Part shown: positions 22,524 to 34,433 of the stretch, piece after piece
Numbering within the stretch: position 1 is the first letter of the stretch
How the letters are laid out: each line of letters begins with the position of its first letter
Source: Limanda limanda
Lineage: Eukaryota > Chordata > Actinopteri > Pleuronectiformes > Pleuronectidae
DNA length: 64,000 nucleotides
Reading direction: 5' to 3'
NCBI RefSeq assembly: GCF_963576545.1
Contig: NW_026870468.1
Location: 1 to 64,000, forward strand
Notes under the pieces: generated by a model
The model's input: the letters and a program-made list of their open reading frames with translations, nothing else
Databases searched by the model: none
Told to the model about the DNA's origin: nothing
Position numbers and translations under genes: made by a program

Positions 22524-24137
22524 GATATTCTTGAATAACTTTTTTTGTGAAGGTCGGAGAGACTTGCAAGTAGGCTTTACCCCCACTAAATGGGGTAGCG
22601 CGCATCGATCGGTACCATCCTTGAGCTTCTCCGACTTTCGGAAGGGTTAGGGTTAGGGTTAGGGATGAAAGCACATAGGAGAAAGAGATATTCTTGAATA
22701 ACTTTTTTTGTGAAGGTCGGAGAGACTTGCAAGTAGGCTCTACCCCCACTAAATGGGGTAGCGCGCATCGATCGGTACCATCCTTGAGCTTCTCCGACTT
22801 TCGGAAGGGTTAGGGTTAGGGTTAGGGATGAAAGCACATAGGAGAAAGAGATATTCTTGAATAACTTTTTTTGTGAAGGTCGGAGAGACTTGCAAGTAGG
22901 CTCTACCCCCACTAAATGGGGTAGCGCGCATCGATCGGTACCATCCTTGAGCTTCTCCGACTTTCGGAAGGGTTAGGGTTAGGGTTAGGGATGAAAGCAC
23001 ATAGGAGAAAGAGATATTCTTGAATAACTTTTTTTGTGAAGGTCGGAGAGACTTGGAAAGTGGTTGCATCTGGACTAATTTGGGTCCTGCGGATCGATTT
23101 GTACCATCCCCGAGCTTGTACGACCTTCGGAAGAGGTCGACCGACGAAATTCCCCCAAATCTGAGGAGATATTCTTGAATAACTTTTTTTGTGAAGGTCG
23201 GAGAGACTTGCAAGTAGGCTCTACCCCCACTAAAAGGGGTAGCGCGCATCGATCGGTACCATCCTTGAGCTTCTCCGACTTTCGGAAGGGTTAGGGTTAG
23301 GGTTAGGGATGAAAGCACATAGGAGAAAGAGATATTCTTGAATAACTTTTTTTGTGAAGGTCGGAGAGACTTGCAAGTAGGCTCTACCCCCACTAAATGG
23401 GGTAGCGCGCATCGATCGGTACCATCCTTGAGCTTCTCCGACTTTCGGAAGGGTTAGGGTTAGGGTTAGGGATGAAAGCACATAGGAGAAAGAGATATTC
23501 TTGAATAACTTTTTTTGTGAAGGTCGGAGAGACTTGCAAGTAGGCTCTACCCCCACTAAATGGGGTAGCGCGCATCGATCGGTACCATCCTTGAGCTTCT
23601 CCGACTTTCGGAAGGGTTAGGGTTAGGGTTAGGGATGAAAGCACATAGGAGAAAGAGATATTCTTGAATAACTTTTTTTGTGAAGGTCGGAGAGACTTGG
23701 AAAGTGGTTGCATCTGGACTAATTTGGGTCCTGCGGATCGATTGGTACCATCCCCGAGCTTGTACGACCTTCGGAAGAGGTCGACCGACGAAATTCCCCC
23801 AAATCTGAGGAGATATTCTTGAATAACTTTTTTTGTGAAGGTCGGAGAGACTTGCAAGTAGGCTCTACCCCCACTAAATGGGGTTGCGCGCATCGATCGG
23901 TACCATCCTTGAGCTTCTCCGACTTTCGGAAGGGTTAGGGTTAGGGTTAGGGATGAAAGCACATAGGAGAAAGAGATATTCTTGAATAACTTTTTTTGTG
24001 AAGGTCGGAGAGACTTGCAAGTAGGCTCTACCCCCACTAAATGGGGTAGCGCGCATCGATCGGTACCATCCTTGAGCTTCTCCGACTCTCGGAAGGGTTA
24101 GGGTTAGGGTTAGGGATGAAAGCACATAGGAGAAAGA

Positions 24138-24290
24138 GATATTCTTGAATAACTTTTTTTGTGAAGGTCGGAGAGACTTGGAAAGTGGTTGCATCTGGAC
24201 TAATTTGGGTCCTGCGGATCGATTGGTACCATCCCCGAGCTTGTACGACCTTCGGAAGAGGTCGACCGACGAAATTCCCCCAAATCTGAG
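24138..24290 (+). repeat. S unit with 2-bp deletion (153 bp), second copy
   Basis: This carries the same deletion as the S at 22371 and is its 1767-bp-period partner. No other S in the window has it. Confidence 0.93.
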
Positions 24291-25904
24291 GATATTCTTG
24301 AATAACTTTTTTTGTGAAGGTCGGAGAGACTTGCAAGTAGGCTTTACCCCCACTAAATGGGGTAGCGCGCATCGATCGGTACCATCCTTGAGCTTCTCCG
24401 ACTTTCGGAAGGGTTAGGGTTAGGGTTAGGGATGAAAGCACATAGGAGAAAGAGATATTCTTGAATAACTTTTTTTGTGAAGGTCGGAGAGACTTGCAAG
24501 TAGGCTCTACCCCCACTAAATGGGGTAGCGCGCATCGATCGGTACCATCCTTGAGCTTCTCCGACTTTCGGAAGGGTTAGGGTTAGGGTTAGGGATGAAA
24601 GCACATAGGAGAAAGAGATATTCTTGAATAACTTTTTTTGTGAAGGTCGGAGAGACTTGCAAGTAGGCTCTACCCCCACTAAATGGGGTAGCGCGCATCG
24701 ATCGGTACCATCCTTGAGCTTCTCCGACTTTCGGAAGGGTTAGGGTTAGGGTTAGGGATGAAAGCACATAGGAGAAAGAGATATTCTTGAATAACTTTTT
24801 TTGTGAAGGTCGGAGAGACTTGGAAAGTGGTTGCATCTGGACTAATTTGGGTCCTGCGGATCGATTTGTACCATCCCCGAGCTTGTACGACCTTCGGAAG
24901 AGGTCGACCGACGAAATTCCCCCAAATCTGAGGAGATATTCTTGAATAACTTTTTTTGTGAAGGTCGGAGAGACTTGCAAGTAGGCTCTACCCCCACTAA
25001 AAGGGGTAGCGCGCATCGATCGGTACCATCCTTGAGCTTCTCCGACTTTCGGAAGGGTTAGGGTTAGGGTTAGGGATGAAAGCACATAGGAGAAAGAGAT
25101 ATTCTTGAATAACTTTTTTTGTGAAGGTCGGAGAGACTTGCAAGTAGGCTCTACCCCCACTAAATGGGGTAGCGCGCATCGATCGGTACCATCCTTGAGC
25201 TTCTCCGACTTTCGGAAGGGTTAGGGTTAGGGTTAGGGATGAAAGCACATAGGAGAAAGAGATATTCTTGAATAACTTTTTTTGTGAAGGTCGGAGAGAC
25301 TTGCAAGTAGGCTCTACCCCCACTAAATGGGGTAGCGCGCATCGATCGGTACCATCCTTGAGCTTCTCCGACTTTCGGAAGGGTTAGGGTTAGGGTTAGG
25401 GATGAAAGCACATAGGAGAAAGAGATATTCTTGAATAACTTTTTTTGTGAAGGTCGGAGAGACTTGGAAAGTGGTTGCATCTGGACTAATTTGGGTCCTG
25501 CGGATCGATTGGTACCATCTCCGAGCTTGTACGACCTTCGGAAGAGGTCGACCGACGAAATTCCCCCAAATCTGAGGAGATATTCTTGAATAACTTTTTT
25601 TGTGAAGGTCGGAGAGACTTGCAAGTAGGCTCTACCCCCACTAAATGGGGTTGCGCGCATCGATCGGTACCATCCTTGAGCTTCTCCGACTTTCGGAAGG
25701 GTTAGGGTTAGGGTTAGGGATGAAAGCACATAGGAGAAAGAGATATTCTTGAATAACTTTTTTTGTGAAGGTCGGAGAGACTTGCAAGTAGGCTCTACCC
25801 CCACTAAATGGGGTAGCGCGCATCGATCGGTACCATCCTTGAGCTTCTCCGACTCTCGGAAGGGTTAGGGTTAGGGTTAGGGATGAAAGCACATAGGAGA
25901 AAGA

Positions 25905-27673
25905 GATATTCTTGAATAACTTTTTTTGTGAAGGTCGGAGAGACTTGGAAAGTGGTTGCATCTGGACTAATTTGGGTCCTGCGGATCGATTGGTACCATC
26001 CCCGAGCTTGTACGACCTTCGGAAGAGGTCGACCGACGAAATTCCCCCAAATCTGAGGAGATATTCTTGAATAACTTTTTTTGTGAAGGTCGGAGAGACT
26101 TGCAAGTAGGCTCTACCCCCACTAAATGGGGTTGCGCGCATCGATCGGTACCATCCTTGAGCTTCTCCGACTTTCGGAAGGGTTAGGGTTAGGGTTAGGG
26201 ATGAAAGCACATAGGAGAAAGAGATATTCTTGAATAACTTTTTTTGTGAAGGTCGGAGAGACTTGCAAGTAGGCTCTACCCCCACTAAATGGGGTAGCGC
26301 GCATCGATCGGTACCATCCTTGAGCTTCTCCGACTTTCGGAAGGGTTAGGGTTAGGGTTAGGGATGAAAGCACATAGGAGAAAGAGATATTCTTGAATAA
26401 CTTTTTTTGTGAAGGTCGGAGAGACTTGGAAAGTGGTTGCATCTGGACTAATTTGGGTCCTGCGGATCGATTGGTACCATCCCCGAGCTTGTACGACCTT
26501 CGGAAGAGGTCGACCGACGAAATTCCCCCAAATCTGAGGAGATATTCTTGAATAACTTTTTTTGTGAAGGTCGGAGAGACTTGCAAGTAGGCTCTACCCC
26601 CACTAAATGGGGTTGCGCGCATCGATCAGTACCATCCTTGAGCTTCTCCGACTTTCGGAAGGGTTAGGGTTAGGGTTAGGGATGAAAGCACATAGGAGAA
26701 AGAGATATTCTTGAATAACCTTTTTTGTGAAGGTCGGAGAGACTTGTAAGTAGGCTCTACCCCCACTAAATGGGGTAGCGCGCATCGATCGGTACCATCC
26801 TTGAGCTTCTCCGACTTTCGGAAGGGTTAGGGTTAGGGTTAGGGATGAAAGCACATAGGAGAAAGAGATATTCTTGAATAACTTTTTTTGTGAAGGTCGG
26901 AGAGACTTGCAAGTAGGCTCTACCCCCACTAAATGGGGTAGCGCGCATCGATCGGTACCATCCTTGAGCTTCTCCGACTTTCGGAAGGGTTAGGGTTAGG
27001 GTTAGGGATGAAAGCACATAGGAGAAAGAGATATTCTTGAATAACTTTTTTTGTGAAGGTCGGAGAGACTTGCAAGTAGGCTCTACCCCCACTAAATGGG
27101 GTAGCGCGCATCGATCGGTACCATCCTTGAGCTTCTCCGACTTTCGGAAGGGTTAGGGTTAGGGTTAGGGATGAAAGCACATAGGAGAAAGAGATATTCT
27201 TGAATAACTTTTTTTGTGAAGGTCGGAGAGACTTGGAAAGTGGTTGCATCTGGACTAATTTGGGTCCTGCGGATCGATTGGTACTATCCCCGAGCTTGTA
27301 CGACCTTCGGAAGAGGTCGACCGACGAAATTCCCCCAAATCTGAGGAGATATTCTTGAATAACTTTTTTTGTGAAGGTCGGAGAGACTTGCAAGTAGGCT
27401 CTACCCCCACTAAATGGGGTAGCGCGCATCGATCGGTACCATCCTTGAGCTTCTCCGACTTTCGGAAGGGTTAGGGTTAGGGTTAGGGATGAAAGCACAT
27501 AGGAGAAAGAGATATTCTTGAATAACTTTTTTTGTGAAGGTCGGAGAGACTTGCAAGTAGGCTCTACCCCCACTAAATGGGGTAGCGCGCATCGATCGGT
27601 ACCATCCTTGAGCTTCTCCGACTTTCGGAAGGGTTAGGGTTAGGGTTAGGGATGAAAGCACATTGGAGAAAGA
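25905..27673 (+). repeat. Transitional L/S segment
   Basis: S units start at 25905, 26386 and 27193 (GGTACTATCC). The L at 26541 has GATCAGTACC, the first use of this variant; the L at 26704 has AACCTTTTTT and CTTGTAAG. The L at 27511 ends in CACATTGG, the first of eight L units with that tail, all of which precede an S. Confidence 0.85.
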
Positions 27674-30600
27674 GATATTCTTGAATAACTTTTTTTGTGA
27701 AGGTCGGAGAGACTTGGAAAGTGGTTGCATCTGGACTAATTTGGGTCCTGCGGATCGATTGGTACCATCCCCGAGCTTGTACGACCTTCGGAAGAGGTCG
27801 ACCGACGAAATTCCCCCAAATCTGAGGAGATATTCTTGAATAACTTTTTTTGTGAAGGTCGGAGAGACTTGCAAGTAGGCTCTACCCCCACTAAATGGGG
27901 TTGCGCGCATCGATCGGTACCATCCTTGAGCTTCTCCGACTTTCGGAAGGGTTAGGGTTAGGGTTAGGGATGAAAGCACATAGGAGAAAGAGATATTCTT
28001 GAATAACTTTTTTTGTGAAGGTCGGAGAGACTTGCAAGTAGGCTCTACCCCCACTAAATGGGGTAGCGCGCATCGATCGGTACCATCCTTGAGCTTCTCC
28101 GACTTTCGGAAGGGTTAGGGTTAGGGTTAGGGATGAAAGCACATAGGAGAAAGAGATATTCTTGAATAACTTTTTTTGTGAAGGTCGGAGAGACTTGCAA
28201 GTAGGCTCTACCCCCACTAAATGGGGTAGCGCGCATCGATCGGTACCATCCTTGAGCTTCTCCGACTTTCGGAAGGGTTAGGGTTAGGGTTAGGGATGAA
28301 AGCACATAGGAGAAAGAGATATTCTTGAATAACTTTTTTTGTGAAGGTCGGAGAGACTTGCAAGTAGGCTCTACCCCCACTAAATGGGGTAGCGCGCATC
28401 GATCGGTACCATCCTTGAGCTTCTCCGACTTTCGGAAGGGTTTGGGTTAGGGTTAGGGATGAAAGCACATTGGAGAAAGAGATATTCTTGAATAACTTTT
28501 TTTGTGAAGGTCGGAGAGACTTGGAAAGTGGTTGCATCTGGACTAATTTGGGTCCTGCGGATCGATTGGTACCATCCCCGAGCTTGTACGACCTTCGGAA
28601 GAGGTCGACCGACGAAATTCCCCCAAATCTGAGGAGATATTCTTGAATAACTTTTTTTGTGAAGGTCGGAGAGACTTGCAAGTAGGCTCTACCCCCACTA
28701 AATGGGGTTGCGCTCATCGATCGGTACCATCCTTGAGCTTCTCCGACTTTCGGAAGGGTTAGGGTTAGGGTTAGGGATGAAAGCACATAGGAGAAAGAGA
28801 TATTCTTGAATAACTTTTTTTTTGAAGGTCGGAGAGACTTGCAAGTAGGCTCTACCCCCACTAAATGGGGTAGCGCGCATCGATCGGTACCAAGCTTCTC
28901 CGACTTTCGGAAGGGTTAGGGTTAGGGTTAGGGATGAAAGCACATTGGAGAAAGAGATATTCTTGAATAACTTTTTTTGTGAAGGTCGGAGAGACTTGGA
29001 AAGTGGTTGCATCTGGACTAATTTGGGTCCTGCGGATCGATTGGTACCATCCCCGAGCTTGTACGACCTTCGGAAGAGGTCGACCGACGAAATTCCCCCA
29101 AATCTGAGGAGATATTCTTGAATAACTTTTTTTGTGAAGGTCGGAGAGACTTGCAAGTAGGCTCTACCCCCACTAAATGGGGTTGCGCGCATCGATCGGT
29201 ACCATCCTTGAGCTTCTCCGACTTTCGGAAGGGTTAGGGTTAGGGTTAGGGATGAAAGCACATAGGAGAAAGAGATATTCTTGAATAACTTTTTTTGTGA
29301 AGGTCGGAGAGACTTGCAAGTAGGCTCTACCCCCACTAAATGGGGTAGCGCGCATCGATCGGTACCATCCTTGAGCTTCTCCGACTTTCGGAAGGGTTAG
29401 GGTTAGGGTTAGGGATGAAAGCACATAGGAGAAAGAGATATTCTTGAATAACTTTTTTTGTGAAGGTCGGAGAGACTTGCAAGTAGGCTCTACCCCCACT
29501 AAATGGGGTAGCGCGCATCGATCGGTACCATCCTTGAGCTTCTCCGACTTTCGGAAGGGTTAGGGTTAGGGTTAGGGATGAAAGCACATAGGAGAAAGAG
29601 ATATTCTTGAATAACTTTTTTTGTGAAGGTCGGAGAGACTTGCAAGTAGGCTCTACCCCCACTAAATGGGGTAGCGCGCATCGATCGGTACCATCCTTGA
29701 GCTTCTCCGACTTTCGGAAGGGTTTGGGTTAGGGTTAGGGATGAAAGCACATTGGAGAAAGAGATATTCTTGAATAACTTTTTTTGTGAAGGTCGGAGAG
29801 ACTTGGAAAGTGGTTGCATCTGGACTAATTTGGGTCCTGCGGATCGATTGGTACCATCCCCGAGCTTGTACGACCTTCGGAAGAGGTCGACCGACGAAAT
29901 TCCCCCAAATCTGAGGAGATATTCTTGAATAACTTTTTTTGTGAAGGTCGGAGAGACTTGCAAGTAGGCTCTACCCCCACTAAATGGGGTTGCGCTCATC
30001 GATCGGTACCATCCTTGAGCTTCTCCGACTTTCGGAAGGGTTAGGGTTAGGGTTAGGGATGAAAGCACATAGGAGAAAGAGATATTCTTGAATAACTTTT
30101 TTTTTGAAGGTCGGAGAGACTTGCAAGTAGGCTCTACCCCCACTAAATGGGGTAGCGCGCATCGATCGGTACCATCCTTGAGCTTCTCCGACTTTCGGAA
30201 GGGTTAGGGTTAGGGTTAGGGATGAAAGCACATAGGAGAAAGAGATATTCTTGAATAACTTTTTTTGTGAAGGTCGGAGAGACTTGGAAAGTGGTTGCAT
30301 CTGGACTAATTTGGGTCCTGCGGATCGATTGGTACCATCCCCGAGCTTGTACGACCTTCGGAAGAGGTCGACCGACGAAATTCCCCCAAATCTGAGGAGA
30401 TATTCTTGAATAACTTTTTTTGTGAAGGTCGGAGAGACTTGCAAGTAGGCTCTACCCCCACTAAATGGGGTTGCGCGCATCGATCGGTACCATCCTTGAG
30501 CTTCTCCGACTTTCGGAAGGGTTAGGGTTAGGGTTAGGGATGAAAGCACATAGGAGAAAGAGATATTCTTGAATAACTTTTTTTGTGAAGGTCGGAGAGA

Positions 30601-33600
30601 CTTGCAAGTAGGCTCTACCCCCACTAAATGGGGTAGCGCGCATCGATCGGTACCATCCTTGAGCTTCTCCGACTTTCGGAAGGGTTAGGGTTAGGGTTAG
30701 GGATGAAAGCACATAGGAGAAAGAGATATTCTTGAATAACTTTTTTTGTGAAGGTCGGAGAGACTTGCAAGTAGGCTCTACCCCCACTAAATGGGGTAGC
30801 GCGCATCGATCGGTACCATCCTTGAGCTTCTCCGACTTTCGGAAGGGTTAGGGTTAGGGTTAGGGATGAAAGCACATAGGAGAAAGAGATATTCTTGAAT
30901 AACTTTTTTTGTGAAGGTCGGAGAGACTTGGAAAGTGGTTGCATCTGGACTAATTTGGGTCCTGCGGATCGATTGGTACCATCCCCGAGCTTGTACGACC
31001 TTCGGAAGAGGTCGACCGACGAAATTCCCCCAAATCTGAGGAGATATTCTTGAATAACTTTTTTTGTGAAGGTCGGAGAGACTTGCAAGTAGGCTCTACC
31101 CCCACTAAATGGGGTTGCGCGCATCGATCGGTACCATCCTTGAGCTTCTCCGACTTTCGGAAGGGTTAGGGTTAGGGTTAGGGATGAAAGCACATAGGAG
31201 AAAGAGATATTCTTGAATAACTTTTTTTGTGAAGGTCGGAGAGACTTGCAAGTAGGCTCTACCCCCACTAAATGGGGTAGCGCGCATCGATCGGTACCAT
31301 CCTTGAGCTTCTCCGACTTTCGGAAGGGTTAGGGTTAGGGTTAGGGATGAAAGCACATAGGAGAAAGAGATATTCTTGAATAACTTTTTTTGTGAAGGTC
31401 GGAGAGACTTGCAAGTAGGCTCTACCCCCACTAAATGGGGTAGCGCGCATCGATCGGTACCATCCTTGAGCTTCTCCGACTTTCGGAAGGGTTAGGGTTA
31501 GGGTTAGGGATGAAAGCACATAGGAGAAAGAGATATTCTTGAATAACTTTTTTTGTGAAGGTCGGAGAGACTTGCAAGTAGGCTCTACCCCCACTAAATG
31601 GGGTAGCGCGCATCGATCGGTACCATCCTTGAGCTTCTCCGACTTTCGGAAGGGTTAGGGTTAGGGTTAGGGATGAAAGCACATAGGAGAAAGAGATATT
31701 CTTGAATAACTTTTTTTGTGAAGGTCGGAGAGACTTGCAAGTAGGCTCTACCCCCACTAAATGGGGTAGCGCGCATCGATCGGTACCATCCTTGAGCTTC
31801 TCCGACTTTCGGAAGGGTTAGGGTTAGGGTTAGGGATGAAAGCACATAGGAGAAAGAGATATTCTTGAATAACTTTTTTTGTGAAGGTCGGAGAGACTTG
31901 CAAGTAGGCTCTACCCCCACTAAATGGGGTAGCGCGCATCGATCGGTACCATCCTTGAGCTTCTCCGACTTTCGGAAGGGTTAGGGTTAGGGTTAGGGAT
32001 GAAAGCACATTGGAGAAAGAGATATTCTTGAATAACTTTTTTTGTGAAGGTCGGAGAGACTTGGAAAGTGGTTGCATCTGGACTAATTTGGGTCCTGCGG
32101 ATCGATTGGTACCATCCCCGAGCTTGTACGACCTTCGGAAGAGGTCGACCGACGAAATTCCCCCAAATCTGAGGAGATATTCTTGAATAACTTTTTTTGT
32201 GAAGGTCGGAGAGACTTGCAAGTAGGCTCTACCCCCACTAAATGGGGTTGCGCGCATCGATCGGTACCATCCTTGAGCTTCTCCGACTTTCGGAAGGGTT
32301 AGGGTTAGGGTTAGGGATGAAAGCACATAGGAGAAAGAGATATTCTTGAATAACTTTTTTTGTGAAGGTCGGAGAGACTTGCAAGTAGGCTCTACCCCCA
32401 CTAAATGGGGTAGCGCGCATCGATCGGTACCATCCTTGAGCTTCTCCGACTTTCGGAAGGGTTAGGGTTAGGGTTAGGGATGAAAGCACATAGGAGAAAG
32501 AGATATTCTTGAATAACTTTTTTTGTGAAGGTCGGAGAGACTTGCAAGTAGGCTCTACCCCCACTAAATGGGGTAGCGCGCATCGATCGGTACCATCCTT
32601 GAGCTTCTCCGACTTTCGGAAGGGTTAGGGTTAGGGTTAGGGATGAAAGCACATAGGAGAAAGAGATATTCTTGAATAACTTTTTTTGTGAAGGTCGGAG
32701 AGACTTGCAAGTAGGCTCTACCCCCACTAAATGGGGTAGCGCGCATCGATCGGTACCATCCTTGAGCTTCTCCGACTTTCGGAAGGGTTTGGGTTAGGGT
32801 TAGGGATGAAAGCACATTGGAGAAAGAGATATTCTTGAATAACTTTTTTTGTGAAGGTCGGAGAGACTTGGAAAGTGGTTGCATCTGGACTAATTTGGGT
32901 CCTGCGGATCGATTGGTACCATCCCCGAGCTTGTACGACCTTCGGAAGAGGTCGACCGACGAAATTCCCCCAAATCTGAGGAGATATTCTTGAATAACTT
33001 TTTTTGTGAAGGTCGGAGAGACTTGCAAGTAGGCTCTACCCCCACTAAATGGGGTTGCGCTCATCGATCGGTACCATCCTTGAGCTTCTCCGACTTTCGG
33101 AAGGGTTAGGGTTAGGGTTAGGGATGAAAGCACATAGGAGAAAGAGATATTCTTGAATAACTTTTTTTTTGAAGGTCGGAGAGACTTGCAAGTAGGCTCT
33201 ACCCCCACTAAATGGGGTAGCGCGCATCGATCGGTACCATCCTTGAGCTTCTCCGACTTTCGGAAGGGTTAGGGTTAGGGTTAGGGATGAAAGCACATAG
33301 GAGAAAGAGATATTCTTGAATAACTTTTTTTGTGAAGGTCGGAGAGACTTGGAAAGTGGTTGCATCTGGACTAATTTGGGTCCTGCGGATCGATTGGTAC
33401 CATCCCCGAGCTTGTACGACCTTCGGAAGAGGTCGACCGACGAAATTCCCCCAAATCTGAGGAGATATTCTTGAATAACTTTTTTTGTGAAGGTCGGAGA
33501 GACTTGCAAGTAGGCTCTACCCCCACTAAATGGGGTTGCGCGCATCGATCGGTACCATCCTTGAGCTTCTCCGACTTTCGGAAGGGTTAGGGTTAGGGTT

Positions 33601-34433
33601 AGGGATGAAAGCACATAGGAGAAAGAGATATTCTTGAATAACTTTTTTTGTGAAGGTCGGAGAGACTTGCAAGTAGGCTCTACCCCCACTAAATGGGGTA
33701 GCGCGCATCGATCGGTACCATCCTTGAGCTTCTCCGACTTTCGGAAGGGTTAGGGTTAGGGTTAGGGATGAAAGCACATAGGAGAAAGAGATATTCTTGA
33801 ATAACTTTTTTTGTGAAGGTCGGAGAGACTTGCAAGTAGGCTCTACCCCCACTAAATGGGGTAGCGCGCATCGATCGGTACCATCCTTGAGCTTCTCCGA
33901 CTTTCGGAAGGGTTAGGGTTAGGGTTAGGGATGAAAGCACATAGGAGAAAGAGATATTCTTGAATAACTTTTTTTGTGAAGGTCGGAGAGACTTGGAAAG
34001 TGGTTGCATCTGGACTAATTTGGGTCCTGCGGATCGATTGGTACCATCCCCGAGCTTGTACGACCTTCGGAAGAGGTCGACCGACGAAATTCCCCCAAAT
34101 CTGAGGAGATATTCTTGAATAACTTTTTTTGTGAAGGTCGGAGAGACTTGCAAGTAGGCTCTACCCCCACTAAATGGGGTTGCGCGCATCGATCGGTACC
34201 ATCCTTGAGCTTCTCCGACTTTCGGAAGGGTTAGGGTTAGGGTTAGGGATGAAAGCACATAGGAGAAAGAGATATTCTTGAATAACTTTTTTTGTGAAGG
34301 TCGGAGAGACTTGCAAGTAGGCTCTACCCCCACTAAATGGGGTAGCGCGCATCGATCGGTACCATCCTTGAGCTTCTCCGACTTTCGGAAGGGTTAGGGT
34401 TAGGGTTAGGGATGAAAGCACATAGGAGAAAGA
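27674..34433 (+). repeat. 8-unit (1288 bp) repeats within a 19-unit (3065 bp) period
   Basis: S units start at 27674, 28481, 28956, 29763, 30244, 30888, 32021, 32828, 33309 and 33953. The 8-unit block (6 L, 2 S) occurs at 27674-28955 (1282 bp), 28956-30243 and 32021-33308. Markers are L with GGGTTTGGG plus CACATTGG (28318, 29600, 32665), L with CGCTCATC (28636, 29918, 32983) and L with a T9 tract (28799, 30081, 33146). At the larger scale 28956-31368 recurs at 32021-34433 with no difference that I noticed. L units at 31206-32020 are the extra material that separates the two. Confidence 0.9.
28799..28955 (+). repeat. L unit with 6-bp deletion outside the telomere block (157 bp)
   Basis: GGTACCAAGCTT replaces GGTACCATCCTTGAGCTT, a loss of 6 bp at about 28892. 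Partners at 30081 and 33146 are intact, so it is private. This is the only 6-bp change in the window not involving TTAGGG. Confidence 0.92.

Larger units (their letters stand above)
22371..25904 (+). repeat. Higher-order repeat: two 11-unit copies of 1767 bp
   Basis: Copies are 22371-24137 and 24138-25904, each with 8 L and 3 S. S units start at 22371, 23013, 23657, then 24138, 24780, 25424. Both share an S with a 2-bp deletion (CTGAGGATATTC) at the left end, L with GGCTTTACC (22524, 24291), S with GATTTGTACC (23013, 24780), L with CTAAAAGGGG (23168, 24935) and L with GACTCTCGG (23975, 25742). The only difference I noticed is CATCTCCG in the S at 25424. Confidence 0.93.

Noticed and set aside
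22378..22650. 90-codon plus-strand open frame (also at 24145-24417)
   Set aside because: It begins at TTG, exists only because of the 2-bp deletion in the S unit, and is duplicated with the 1767-bp block.
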